Shown one piece after another: positions 16,201 through 23,833 of a stretch of DNA of 42,775 nucleotides. The stretch is taken from positions 1 through 42,775 of the forward strand of contig NZ_QTPP01000057.1 of the NCBI RefSeq assembly GCF_003853415.1, in the 5' to 3' direction. Position numbers and translations under genes: made by a program. This DNA comes from Burkholderia sp. Bp9142. GTDB taxonomy: Bacteria > Pseudomonadota > Gammaproteobacteria > Burkholderiales > Burkholderiaceae. The notes below the pieces were generated by a model that ran no database searches, was not told where the DNA came from, and worked only from the letters and a program-made list of their open reading frames with translations. Each line of letters begins with the position of its first letter. Positions within the stretch are counted from its first letter, which is position 1.

Positions 16201-17453
16201 GCGCGGGCCGCGAGCGCTTCGGCGCGGGCGGCCTCGTCGAGGCGCTGATCGCCGACGTGCGCGGCCAGACGCAGGTCGCGATGAAGACGGCCGACTTCAA
16301 GCTCGAGACGCTGCCCGCGCACCTGTTCATGAACTTCAAGGTGATCGACGAGCACGGCCGCCAGCTCGCGATGGGGCGCAATCTCGCGCAGCTGCGTCAG
16401 GAACTCGGTGCGCAGGCGCAGCAGCAGTTCCAGAAGATCGCGGCGGCGTCGACGATCGCGCCCGGCGGCGACGCTGATGCCGGCGACGCGGGCGACACGC
16501 CGGCGCCTGCTGCCGCGCCGGGTTCGGCGGCGCAGGGCGGCAAGGCCGGCAGGGGCGCGGCGCCGCACACGGCCGCCCCGGCGGAAGCCGGCGCGACCGC
16601 GCTTTACGAGAACCTGACGACGTGGAACTTCGGCAAGCTCCCCGAGTTGCTCGAGATCCGCCGCCGCGGCCAGACGCTGTACGGCTATCCGGCGCTCGTC
16701 GATCGCGGCACGCATTGCGACGTCGAGGTGTTCGACTCGCCGGAGGAGGCCGCGCGGATCCACCGTGCCGGCTTGCGGCGGCTGTTCGCGCTGCAGCTGA
16801 AGGAGCCGATCAAGTTCCTCGAGAAGAACCTGCCGGGGCTGCGCGAGATGGCGATGCAGTACATGTCGCTCGGCACGCAGGACGAGCTGCGCGACCAGCT
16901 GATCGACACGGCGCTCGATCGCGCGTGCCTGCAGGACCCGCTGCCCGACGACGACGCGAGCTTCCACGCTCGCCGCGACGAGGGCCGGAGCCGCCTGAAC
17001 CTGCTCGCGCAGGAGATCGCGCGGCTCGTCGGGCAGATCCTCGCCGAATACGCGGGACTCGCGAAGAAGCTCGCGCAGGCGAAGCCGTTCGCGCAGGCCC
17101 ACGCGGACCTGCAGCAGCAGCTCGCCGCGCTGGTCGGCAAGCGCTTCGTGATCGACACGCCTTACGTGCAGCTTGCGCACTTCCCGCGCTACCTGAAGGG
17201 GATCGCGCTGCGGATCGACAAGCTGAAGGCGGACCCGGCGCGCGACGCGAAGCAGGCCGGCGAGCTGCTGCCGCTCGTCCAGCAGTACCAGCGCGCGGTG
17301 TCGCAGCGCGGCGGTGTCGCCGACCCGCGGCTCGCGGAATTCCGCTGGCTGCTGGAGGAACTGCGCATTTCGCTGTTCGCGCAGGAACTGCGCACGCCGA
17401 TGCCTGTCTCTGTCAAGCGTCTGCACAAGGTCTGGGAGTCGATGCAGCGCTAG
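13257..17453 (+). CDS. hrpA: ATP-dependent RNA helicase HrpA (DEAH family)
   Basis: 1398 residues, slightly longer than the E. coli protein. Residues 1-95 are a basic, Gln/Pro/Arg-rich disordered tail (including a six-Gln run). The motor follows: Walker A CGETGSGKTTQLPK, TQPRRLAA, the DEAH box in IIDEAHERSLN, SAT (TSATIDADRF), then TNVAETSLTVPGIRYVVDTG and QRAGRCGR (motif VI). After that come the HA2/OB-fold region (LDPRVGRMILAA) and the long HrpA-specific C-terminus. An Ala/Pro/Gly-rich insert lies at about 1075-1115. DEAH helicases of this type unwind RNA and in E. coli HrpA rescues collided ribosomes. No ribosome site precedes the ATG; the transcript is probably leaderless. Confidence 0.96.
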   Translation: MSNVPKSPAPTRAKAPSARHPDGAADARQQQGQPPRQQQQQQAGKPPRGPHGDERRREAGQPAAKGAPQATGERAPRRERPPRATVAPNPVPPITYPESLPVSGKRDEIARAIAGHQVVIVCGETGSGKTTQLPKICLELGRGLGAGGTGLIGHTQPRRLAASSTGRRIAEELGTPFGEVVGYKVRFTDNLAPGASVKLMTDGILLAETQTDPLLKAYDTLIIDEAHERSLNIDFLLGYLKEILPRRPDLKLIVTSATIDADRFARHFGTDARPAPVIEVSGRLYPVEMRYRPVAEDRPAVKHAEGTGGRDRVKTAREAERDLMDAIVDAVDELCREGPGDVLVFLPGEREIREAAEALRKHHPPHTEILPLFARLSAADQDKVFKASNARRIVLATNVAETSLTVPGIRYVVDTGLARVKRYSYRNKVEQLQVESISQAAANQRAGRCGRVADGVCIRLYEESDYQARARFTDPEILRSSLASVILRMKSLHLTAIESFPFLEPPPGRAIADGYQLLNELGAVDDDNALTPLGRELARLPLDPRVGRMILAARDQQSLREVLIIASALSVQDPRDRPIEAQEQADQAHRRFADERSEFLQWLKIWAWFEEAVAHKKSNRQLIDACRQNFLSHLRLREWRDVHSQLLTVVREHGWRLNEAEATYEQVHLALLTGLLGNLGMKADDDPHYLGARGIKFYLWPGSALAKKAGRWVMAAELVETSRLYARCLAKIEPEWVEKIGAHLLKKSLSEPHWEKRPAQVSAFERATLYGLPIYHRRRVAFGQQDPARARELFIRGALVEGEFDTKLPFFAHNRKLLADIEQLEHKSRRQDVLVDDELIYAYYDQAIPEGIHTGAAFERWYRDEVKQGGQAEDRQRLLYLSRDDLMRHEAAGVTTELFPKRATMAGVEMALTYHFEPGTPRDGVTLAVPLYALNQVDARRCEWLVPGMLKEKVQLLLKSLPQKLRRHCVPLPEYAAGFVERAGRERFGAGGLVEALIADVRGQTQVAMKTADFKLETLPAHLFMNFKVIDEHGRQLAMGRNLAQLRQELGAQAQQQFQKIAAASTIAPGGDADAGDAGDTPAPAAAPGSAAQGGKAGRGAAPHTAAPAEAGATALYENLTTWNFGKLPELLEIRRRGQTLYGYPALVDRGTHCDVEVFDSPEEAARIHRAGLRRLFALQLKEPIKFLEKNLPGLREMAMQYMSLGTQDELRDQLIDTALDRACLQDPLPDDDASFHARRDEGRSRLNLLAQEIARLVGQILAEYAGLAKKLAQAKPFAQAHADLQQQLAALVGKRFVIDTPYVQLAHFPRYLKGIALRIDKLKADPARDAKQAGELLPLVQQYQRAVSQRGGVADPRLAEFRWLLEELRISLFAQELRTPMPVSVKRLHKVWESMQR

Positions 17454-17572
17454 CGCAACGGCGGTTGTCCGGGCCCGCACCGGCTGCCGGTCCGGCCGGC
17501 CGCGCGGCGCCTGCCGCGGCGGGCCGCACGGCGGCCGCGGCGTGCGTCGAAGTGGCGCAACGTCGATTCTCG

Positions 17573-17600
17573 TCAACCGGCGGGGCCGGTTGAGCGTTTT
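17573..17600 (+). terminator. probable terminator of hrpA
   Basis: A perfect 9-bp stem (TCAACCGGC, 17573-17581, with 17585-17593) with a GGG loop is followed by GCGTTTT. The T-run is short and begins three bases after the stem. It lies 120 bp past the hrpA stop and 33 bp before the next gene, with a possible TACAAT -10 (17600-17605) straight after it. Confidence 0.6.
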
Positions 17601-17632
17601 ACAATGACTGCTGTTCCACGACGTGAGTCTTC

Positions 17633-18622
17633 ATGCGCACCTTCCTTTCCTTCGGCCGCACGCTTGCGCTGGCCGCCGCCGTGCTGGCGCCCGCCGCACA
17701 CGCGAATAACGTGATCATCCTCAATTCGGCCGAAGCGACGCTTTCCCTGATCGACCAGCAGACCCGCCAGGTCGTCGGCACGATGCCGACCGGCAAGGAG
17801 CCGCACCACCTGATGGCGACGCCGGACAATTCGTCGCTGATCGTCGCGAATTCGGTCTCGAACAGCCTGATGTTCGTCGATCCGAAGACGGGCAAGCTGC
17901 AACGCACGGTCGAAGGCATCGAGGATCCGTACCAGCTCGGCTTCTCGCCCGATAAGAAGTGGTTCGTGTCGACCGGGCTGCGCCTCGACCGGCTCGACAT
18001 CTACGGCTACGACGGCCGCGACCTGCATCTCGTGAAGCGCCTGCCGCTCGCGGCGATGCCGAGCCACATCGCGTTCACGAAGGACAGCAAGACCGTGCTC
18101 GTGTCGCTGCAGGTGTCCGGCGAGATCGCCGCGGTCGACCTCGCGACGCAGACGGTCAAGTGGAAGATGCCGGTCGGCAAGGTGCCGGCGGGCCTGTGGC
18201 TCACGCCGGACGACAAGTTCCTGCTGGTCGGGATGACCGGCGCGGATTACGTCGCGGTGGTCGACTGGCGCAACCAGAAGATCGTCAAGCAGATCTATAC
18301 GGGCAAGGGCGCGCACAATTTTCGCTCGCTCGCCGATGGCGCGCACGTCGCGATCACCAACCGGGTCGCGAACACGATCAGCATCATCGACGAGAACACG
18401 CTCACCAACGTCGGCGACATCACCGGCCTGCTGCCGGGCCCCGACGACATGGAGCTGTCCGCCGACAAGAAGACGCTGTGGGTGACGTTCCGCTTCGCGA
18501 AGAAGGTGGGAATCATCGATCTGGCATCGCGCAAGCTGGTGCAGACGATCTCCGTCGGCCGTTCGCCGCACGGAATCTACTTCTACGACCGCGCGCCGTG
18601 GAAGGCTGCGAACGGCGCGTGA
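17633..18622 (+). CDS. exported beta-propeller protein (YncE/YVTN-like)
   Basis: 329 residues. Residues 1-24 are a signal peptide (MRTFLSFGRTLALAAAVLAPAAHA, cleavage before NNV). The rest is a run of about 40-residue blades with the YVTN style: PHHLMATPDNSSLIVANSVSNSLMFVDPKTGK, AMPSHIAFTKDSKTVLVSLQ, VPAGLWLTPDDKFLLVGMTG, ending SVGRSPHGIYFYDRAPW. This predicts a periplasmic seven-bladed propeller like YncE or cytochrome d1-type domains; there is no CXXCH, so it is not a cytochrome. The molecular role is unknown. It ends 16 bp before a membrane hydroxylase gene, so both are probably cotranscribed and may act together. Confidence 0.85.
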   Translation: MRTFLSFGRTLALAAAVLAPAAHANNVIILNSAEATLSLIDQQTRQVVGTMPTGKEPHHLMATPDNSSLIVANSVSNSLMFVDPKTGKLQRTVEGIEDPYQLGFSPDKKWFVSTGLRLDRLDIYGYDGRDLHLVKRLPLAAMPSHIAFTKDSKTVLVSLQVSGEIAAVDLATQTVKWKMPVGKVPAGLWLTPDDKFLLVGMTGADYVAVVDWRNQKIVKQIYTGKGAHNFRSLADGAHVAITNRVANTISIIDENTLTNVGDITGLLPGPDDMELSADKKTLWVTFRFAKKVGIIDLASRKLVQTISVGRSPHGIYFYDRAPWKAANGA

Positions 18623-18638
18623 CGGGCGGAGGCGGACG

Positions 18639-19613
18639 ATGCTGCACCTGATCGATGCGTTCGTGTCGGACATCCAGACTTGGCTGTACGTCGACGTCGT
18701 GCAGCCGCTCCTCTTCAAGTTCAACCTGATGGACTATGACGAGGACACCTACGACGCGCTGTACTGGGTGATCGTCGGCGCGCTCCAGATGGTGCTGATG
18801 TTCGCGCTGCTGCGCCCGCTCGAGGCGCTCGCGCCCGTCGAGCGCTGGAAGAACCGCCGCGCGGTGCGGGTCGACGTGATCTACACCGCGATCTCGAAGC
18901 TCGGCATCTACACGCTGTTCTTCTTCTTCGCGCTGCAGCCGGTGTTCGACAACTTTCAGGCATGGCTGCGCCTGCACGGCGTCGCGAACTTCAACCTCGA
19001 CTATCTGTGGCCGGGCGTGACCTCGCAGCCGATCGTCGCGTTCGCGATCTACCTCGTCGTGCTCGACTTCGCCGGCTACTGGTATCACCGCTGGCAGCAC
19101 AAGTTCGGCATCTGGTGGGAGCTGCACGCGGTGCATCACAGCCAGCGGCAGATGTCGCTGTGGTGCGACGACCGCAACCACCTGCTCGACGACGTGATCC
19201 AGTCGTGCTTCTTCGCGGCGATCGCGCTCGTGATCGGCGTGACGCCGTCGCAGTTCGTCGTGCTGACCGCTGTCACCAACTTCCTGCAGAGCATCCAGCA
19301 TACGAATGCGCGGCTGTCGTTCGGCCGGCTCGGCGAGCGCCTGCTCGTGAGCCCGACCTTCCACCGGCGTCACCACGCGGTCGGCTACGGTCACGAGGGC
19401 ACCAAGTACGGCTGCAACTTCGGCGTGCTGTTCCCGTGGTGGGACATGATGTTCGGCACCGCGTCGTGGAACCGCACGGTCGAGCCGACCGGCATCCGCG
19501 AGCAGGTCGAGGGCGTGTCCTACGGCGACGGCTTCTGGGCGCAGCACGGCCTCGCGTTCGTGCGGATCTTCCGGCGTCTCGTTCCCGCGAAGCGCGGCGC
19601 GGCGTCGGCCTGA
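18639..19613 (+). CDS. sterol desaturase / fatty acid hydroxylase family membrane protein
   Basis: 324 residues. Several hydrophobic segments (about 50-70, 88-108, 130-155, 195-215) surround the histidine clusters of integral-membrane di-iron hydroxylases: HRWQH, then HAVHHS, then NH at the start of the next helix, and FHRRHHAVGYGHEG near the C-terminus. GTKYGCNFGVLFPWWDMMFGTASW is a standard family ending. Such enzymes use O2 to hydroxylate or desaturate a lipid in the cytoplasmic membrane. Bacterial substrates include fatty acids, hopanoids, ornithine lipids and carotenoids; none is indicated here. It follows the propeller gene after 16 bp with GGAGGCGG as ribosome site. A strong terminator follows. 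Confidence 0.92.
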   Translation: MLHLIDAFVSDIQTWLYVDVVQPLLFKFNLMDYDEDTYDALYWVIVGALQMVLMFALLRPLEALAPVERWKNRRAVRVDVIYTAISKLGIYTLFFFFALQPVFDNFQAWLRLHGVANFNLDYLWPGVTSQPIVAFAIYLVVLDFAGYWYHRWQHKFGIWWELHAVHHSQRQMSLWCDDRNHLLDDVIQSCFFAAIALVIGVTPSQFVVLTAVTNFLQSIQHTNARLSFGRLGERLLVSPTFHRRHHAVGYGHEGTKYGCNFGVLFPWWDMMFGTASWNRTVEPTGIREQVEGVSYGDGFWAQHGLAFVRIFRRLVPAKRGAASA

Positions 19614-19641
19614 CCCGATCCAGCTCCCGTTGAACGGCGTG

Positions 19642-19690
19642 ACCACACGGCCCGCATGCGCTTTGGCGCATGCGGGCCGTGTGGTTTATC
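19642..19690 (+). terminator. long-stem terminator after the hydroxylase gene
   Basis: A 20-bp perfect stem (19642-19661 with 19666-19685) closed by a TTTG loop is followed by TTTATCCTTT. It starts 29 bp after the stop codon. The tail is interrupted but T-rich. Confidence 0.8.
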
Positions 19691-19724
19691 CTTTCCCCGT
19701 TTTTCTCCGTCGATACAGGTTCGC

Positions 19725-20552
19725 ATGAACGACTTGCTGCGCTCTTTCGTCCGGGCCTTCGCCAGCGCGCTGCACCCGCGCATGCTGTGGCTCACCCTGA
19801 TGCCGTTCGTCGTCTCGGCGCTGCTGTGGGGCGTCGTGCTGTGGTTCTCGTGGCAGACGCTGATCGACGCCGCGCGCGGCGCGCTCGACGGCTTCGTGCT
19901 GACCGCCGCGCTGTACCGCGCGTTCGACGCGATCGGGATGTCGCAGCTGCATGCGGTCGTCGCGCCGTTCGTCGTCGTGTCGCTCGCGATTCCGCTGATC
20001 GTGCTGACCGTGCTGCTGCTGATCGCGACGATCTCGATGCCGGTCGTGATCAAGCACCTGTCGAACCGGCAGTTCGCCGCGCTCGAGGCGAAGCGGGGCG
20101 GCACGTTCCTCGGCAGCGTGTTCAATTCGCTCGGCGCGGCCATCGTCGGCGTCGTGCTGCTCGTCGTCACGATCCCGCTGTGGCTGATTCCGCCGTTCTT
20201 CGCGCTGCTGCCGCCCGTGATCTGGGGCTGGCTCACGTACCGCGTGATGACCTACGACGCGCTCGCGCAGCACGCGAGCCGCGACGAGCGCCGCGCGCTC
20301 GTGCGGCAGCATCGCTGGCCGCTGATCGGCATCGGCGTCGCGACCGGGCTGCTCGGCACCGTGCCGACCTTCGTGTGGGTGTCGTCGGTCTGGATGATGG
20401 TGCTGTTTCCGTTCGTGGCGGCGGCGATGATCTGGGTTTACGCTTTCATCCTCGTCTTCTCGGCGCTGTGGTTCGGGCACTATTGCCTGCGCGCGCTGGA
20501 CGACCTGCGCGCGAGTTCGCGCGCCACCGCAATCGACATGGGGCAGGCATGA
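19725..20552 (+). CDS. EI24-domain (CysZ-like) inner-membrane protein
   Basis: 275 residues from ATG 19725. The N-terminus MNDLLRSFVRAFASALHPRMLWLTLMPFVVSALLW has the pattern of EI24/CysZ proteins, with a first helix at about 22-43. Further helices lie at about 85-108, 130-165, 200-222 and 228-255; RVMTYDALAQHASRDERRALV is the conserved cytoplasmic loop of this group. CysZ is a sulfate channel in enterobacteria, but most beta-proteobacterial members have no tested function, so I give none. It overlaps the next gene by 4 bp (ATGA), so the two proteins are translationally coupled. Confidence 0.85.
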   Translation: MNDLLRSFVRAFASALHPRMLWLTLMPFVVSALLWGVVLWFSWQTLIDAARGALDGFVLTAALYRAFDAIGMSQLHAVVAPFVVVSLAIPLIVLTVLLLIATISMPVVIKHLSNRQFAALEAKRGGTFLGSVFNSLGAAIVGVVLLVVTIPLWLIPPFFALLPPVIWGWLTYRVMTYDALAQHASRDERRALVRQHRWPLIGIGVATGLLGTVPTFVWVSSVWMMVLFPFVAAAMIWVYAFILVFSALWFGHYCLRALDDLRASSRATAIDMGQA

Positions 20553-21364
20553 GCATCGGCATCATCATCATCGGCGACGAAATCCTTTCGGGCCGCCGGC
20601 AGGACAAGCATCTGGCGAAGGCCATCGAGCTGCTCGGCGCGCGCGGCCTCGCGCTCGACTGGGCCGAATACGTCGGCGACGATCCGGCGCGGATCACCGC
20701 GACGCTCGCCCGCGCGATCGCGTCCGGCGACATCGTGTTCTCGACGGGCGGCATCGGCGCGACGCCGGACGACCACACGCGCCAGTGCGCCGCCGCCGCG
20801 CTCGGCGTGCCGCTCGAGCTGCATCCGGAAGCGAAGCTGCTGATTTCGGAGCGCATCCGCGAGACGCACGCCGATCCGGCCACGCCGGTCGACTTCGATT
20901 CGCCGGAAAACCAGCACCGCTTCAACATGGGCGTGTTCCCGGCGGGCGCGACGATCATCCCGAACGGCTACAACCGGATTCCCGGTTTCTCGGTCGGCGA
21001 TCTCCATTTCGTGCCGGGCTTCCCGGTGATGGCATGGCCGATGATCGAATGGGTGCTCGACACGAAGTACCAGCATCTCCATCACGCAACGCCGCACGCG
21101 GAGCGCTCGCTGTACGTGTTCGAACTGCCGGAATCGACGCTCACGCCGCTGATGGAAAGGATCGAGCGCGATTTCCCGGGCGTGCGCGTGTTCAGCCTGC
21201 CGAGCGTCGGCGATGCCGAGCGCGGCGGGATCTACGCGCGCCGGCATATCGACCTCGGCGTGAAGGGCGAGCCGGAAGCGGTCGCGGCCGCGTTCGTGAA
21301 GCTGCGCGAAGGCGTGCACCTGCTCGGCGGTGACGTCGTCGAGCCGGACGCACCGCGCGCCTGA
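20549..21364 (+). CDS. MoCF/CinA-type molybdopterin-binding domain protein
   Basis: 271 residues, a single MoaB/MogA-like domain (residues 1-170) plus about 100 residues. It begins MSIGIIIIGDEILSGRRQDKHLAKAIELLGARGL, then FSTGGIGATPDDHTRQCAAAALGVPLELHPEA, the two glycine-rich loops that bind molybdopterin-AMP or nucleotides. Full CinA has a C-terminal nicotinamide mononucleotide deamidase domain; none is present here. The last part (GDLHFVPGFPVMAWPMIEWVLDTKY, SLYVFELPESTLTPLMERI) matches the middle region of CinA. No other molybdenum cofactor gene is nearby, so a role in cofactor synthesis is doubtful; nucleotide clean-up is an alternative. Confidence 0.85.
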   Translation: MSIGIIIIGDEILSGRRQDKHLAKAIELLGARGLALDWAEYVGDDPARITATLARAIASGDIVFSTGGIGATPDDHTRQCAAAALGVPLELHPEAKLLISERIRETHADPATPVDFDSPENQHRFNMGVFPAGATIIPNGYNRIPGFSVGDLHFVPGFPVMAWPMIEWVLDTKYQHLHHATPHAERSLYVFELPESTLTPLMERIERDFPGVRVFSLPSVGDAERGGIYARRHIDLGVKGEPEAVAAAFVKLREGVHLLGGDVVEPDAPRA

Positions 21365-21382
21365 ACGGGCCGCACCAGAACC

Positions 21383-21405
21383 ACGGGCCGCGCAACGCGG
21401 CCCGT
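21383..21405 (+). terminator. hairpin after the MoCF-domain gene
   Basis: A perfect 10-bp stem (ACGGGCCGCG with CGCGGCCCGT, 3-nt loop) lies 19 bp past the stop and before the convergent rhodanese gene. It has no T-run, so termination is only possible, not shown. Confidence 0.5.
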
Positions 21406-21468
21406 CATCGGGATGTCATCGCCCGGCTCGACGATGTCGCAGTCGGGCGTGCCTGAACGGCGGCGCCG

Positions 21469-21933
21469 TCAGGCGCCGATCCACGGCAGTTTCCGGAAGC
21501 ACCAGCCGTCGACCGTCTTGCGGTGGCCCTCGGCGTCCTTGCCGCCCTCGAAGCCTTCGAGCAGGTCGAAGGCCTTCGTGAAGCCGGCCTGCGACGACGC
21601 GACCGCGGCGAGCTTCGAGCGTGCCGCGCTGCGGCACAGGAACAGGATGGGCGTATCGGCCGGGAGGGCCGCCTTCAGTTCGTCGATGAATTCGGCGTTC
21701 GGCACGCCGCCCGGGTAGCGCGTCCATTCGAGATGCAGGTACTGGCCGTCGCCGACGAGCGGGCGGCCGATCCAGTCGAGCTCGGCGCGGGTGCGCACGT
21801 CGACGAGGCGTGCCGACGGATCGAGCTGCAGCAGTTCGAATGCCTCGGCCGGCAGCAGTGCGCCGGCATAGTGGAGCGCGCCTTGGACGCGGCGTTCTTC
21901 GGCCTTCGCGTAAAGCTGGTCGAGCGTACTCAT
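21469..21933 (-). CDS. rhodanese-like sulfurtransferase domain protein
   Basis: 154 residues with one rhodanese domain at about 28-140. The parts visible are LLPAEAFELLQLDPSARLVDVRTRAELDWIGRPL (the D-V-R-T-xx-E-L substrate loop) and PILFLCRSAARSKLAAVASSQAGF, where Cys100 starts the six-residue active loop CRSAAR, a sulfurtransferase-type loop. DLLEGFEGGKDAEGHRKTVDGWC closes the domain. It would carry persulfide sulfur or move it between thiols in the cytoplasm. Proteins of this layout are often next to glnA in Burkholderiales; that is recalled and not checked. It is divergent from glnA across a 404-bp gap full of nitrogen-control signals, some of which could also affect this gene. Confidence 0.93.
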   Translation of the reverse strand: MSTLDQLYAKAEERRVQGALHYAGALLPAEAFELLQLDPSARLVDVRTRAELDWIGRPLVGDGQYLHLEWTRYPGGVPNAEFIDELKAALPADTPILFLCRSAARSKLAAVASSQAGFTKAFDLLEGFEGGKDAEGHRKTVDGWCFRKLPWIGA

Positions 21934-22010
21934 GGCAGGAGGTCTCCGTATCGGTCAAACGAACATTCTAGCGCGGCACCGCTGCGCGGATGTCCGTGCC
22001 CTGCGGCGCA

Positions 22011-22112
22011 TGCACCGCGCACGGATTCACCAGAAGAGTGCAGAATGGCATGGGTGCACCAGAATGATCCCGTCGCGCCGGTGCGTCCCGTCATTTGCAC
22101 CGTATCGGTGCG
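22011..22112 (+). promoter_or_regulatory. NtrC enhancer sites upstream of glnA
   Basis: The 404-bp gap 21934-22337 has no gene. The best site, TGCACC-N5-GGTGCG (22096-22112), matches the NtrC palindrome at 11 of 12 arm positions. A second, TTCACC-N5-AGTGCA (22026-22042), matches at 10 of 12. Extra half-sites are TGCACC at 22011 and 22055 and GGTGCG at 22080. The two full sites are centred 70 bp apart and about 133 and 203 bp before the predicted sigma-54 start. This is the layout of an NtrC enhancer. The rest of the gap upstream (21934-22010) shows nothing clear. Confidence 0.8.
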
Positions 22113-22210
22113 GCCGGGCAACCGCCGATGCGGCGCCCGGCCCCGGAATCGCGCAGCCGGGCCCTGCCGTGGCGCGGGCTGGCACGATTCATGTCGCTTC
22201 TGCGCATGGC

Positions 22211-22225
22211 TGGCACGGTTGCTGC
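22211..22225 (+). promoter_or_regulatory. sigma-54 promoter of glnA
   Basis: TGGCACG-N4-CTGC has GG (22212-22213) and GC (22224-22225) exactly 10 bp apart, as sigma-54 needs, and differs from TGGCACG-N4-TTGC at one base. Transcription would start near 22237, giving a leader of about 100 nt that contains a short GGCGG/CCGCC hairpin before the ribosome site. The downstream product NtrC is the expected activator, closing a feedback loop. Confidence 0.85.
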
Positions 22226-22337
22226 TATATAGAATTCGGTCGACCCGGGGCGCGCTGCGCCAAAGCCAGACTCCGGGCAGCTCGATAAACGAGGCGGTTC
22301 CCAGTCCGCCGGAATTGTTCAATCAGGAGAAGAGGTT

Positions 22338-23753
22338 ATGAGTAAAACCGTCGCCGACGTCATGCAGCTCGTGAAGGACGAGGACGTCAAGTTTGTCGAT
22401 TTCCGCTTCACGGATACGCGCGGCAAGGAACAGCACGTGTCGGTGCCGGTTTCGGCGTTTGACGAAGACAAGTTCGAAAGCGGCCATGCATTCGACGGTT
22501 CGTCGATCGCGGGCTGGAAGGGCATCGAGGCGTCGGACATGCTGCTCATGCCGGACCCGAACGCCGCATTCGTCGACCCGTTCTATGAAGAGTCGACCCT
22601 CGTGCTGACCTGCGACGTGGTCGAACCGGCTGACGGCAAGGGCTACGAGCGCGATCCGCGTTCGCTCGCGAAGCGCGGCGAAGCGTACCTGAAGAGCACG
22701 GGCATCGGTGACACGGCCTTCTTCGGTCCGGAACCGGAATTCTTCATTTTCGACTCGGTCCAGTGGAACACGGACATGTCGGGCTGCTTCGTGAAGATCA
22801 ACTCGGAAGAAGCGCCGTGGTCGTCGGCCAAGGAATTCGAAGGCGGCAACACGGGCCACCGCCCGGGCACGAAGGGCGGCTACTTCCCGGTCGCGCCGGT
22901 CGACACATTCCAGGACATGCGTTCGGAAATGTGCCTGCTGCTCGAACAGCTCGGCATCCCGGTCGAAGTGCACCACCACGAAGTGGCGGGCCAGGGCCAG
23001 AACGAAATCGGCACGAAGTTCTCGACGCTCGTGCAGCGCGCCGACTGGACGCAATGGTCGAAGTACATCATCCATAACGTCGCGCACTCGTACGGCAAGA
23101 CGGCGACGTTCATGCCGAAGCCGGTCGTCGGCGACAACGGTTCGGGCATGCACGTTCACCAGTCGATCTGGAAGGACGGCCAGAACCTGTTCGCGGGCAA
23201 CGGCTACGCCGGCCTGTCGGAACTGGCGCTGTTCTACATCGGCGGCATCATCAAGCACGCCCGTGCACTGAACGCGATCACGAACCCGACGACGAACTCG
23301 TACAAGCGTCTGGTCCCGCACTTCGAAGCGCCGGTCAAGCTCGCCTACTCGGCACGCAACCGTTCGGCATCGATCCGCATTCCGCACGTGTCGAACCCGA
23401 AGGGCCGCCGTATCGAAACGCGCTTCCCGGATCCGATGGCGAACCCGTACCTGTGCTTCACGGCGCTGATGATGGCCGGTCTCGACGGGATCCAGAACAA
23501 GATCCATCCGGGCGAAGCTGCCGACAAGAACCTGTACGACCTGCCGCCGGAAGAGGATGCAAAGATCCCGACCGTCTGCGCGGGCCTCGACCAGGCACTG
23601 GAAGCGCTCGACAAGGATCGCGAGTTCCTGACGCGCGGTGGCGTGTTCACCGACGGCATGATCGATGCGTACCTCGCGCTGAAGGAGCAGGAGCTGGCGA
23701 AGTTCCGCATGACGACGCATCCGATCGAGTTCGAGATGTACTACTCGCTGTAA
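22338..23753 (+). CDS. glnA: glutamine synthetase, type I
   Basis: 471 residues, as for GSI-beta enzymes. The N-terminal beta-Grasp domain (KFVDFRFTDTRGKEQHVSVP) is followed by FDGSSIAGWKGIEASDMLL. The catalytic domain has FFGPEPEFFIFD (metal-binding glutamates), GDNGSGMHVHQSIWKDG (ammonia/ATP site) and NRSASIRIP. Tyr400 in KNLYDLPPEE is the adenylylation site, so activity should be controlled by GlnE. It joins ammonia to glutamate with ATP, in a cytoplasmic dodecamer. The ribosome site AGGAGAAGAGG is strong. Transcription should come from the sigma-54 promoter upstream; a terminator partly separates it from ntrB-ntrC. Confidence 0.99.
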   Translation: MSKTVADVMQLVKDEDVKFVDFRFTDTRGKEQHVSVPVSAFDEDKFESGHAFDGSSIAGWKGIEASDMLLMPDPNAAFVDPFYEESTLVLTCDVVEPADGKGYERDPRSLAKRGEAYLKSTGIGDTAFFGPEPEFFIFDSVQWNTDMSGCFVKINSEEAPWSSAKEFEGGNTGHRPGTKGGYFPVAPVDTFQDMRSEMCLLLEQLGIPVEVHHHEVAGQGQNEIGTKFSTLVQRADWTQWSKYIIHNVAHSYGKTATFMPKPVVGDNGSGMHVHQSIWKDGQNLFAGNGYAGLSELALFYIGGIIKHARALNAITNPTTNSYKRLVPHFEAPVKLAYSARNRSASIRIPHVSNPKGRRIETRFPDPMANPYLCFTALMMAGLDGIQNKIHPGEAADKNLYDLPPEEDAKIPTVCAGLDQALEALDKDREFLTRGGVFTDGMIDAYLALKEQELAKFRMTTHPIEFEMYYSL

Positions 23754-23833
23754 TCGGCGATGGCGCTTCGATTCAGCGCCGTCCTGCCGGTTCGTTCCCG
23801 TCGCGCGGCCTGCGGCGGGAACCGCGGAGTCTG

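Noticed and set aside
13242..17576. 1444-codon open frame antisense to hrpA
   Set aside because: Long antisense frames are expected where third positions are mostly G or C. The translation is Arg/Ala/Leu/Val-rich with no known domain, and hrpA itself is certain.
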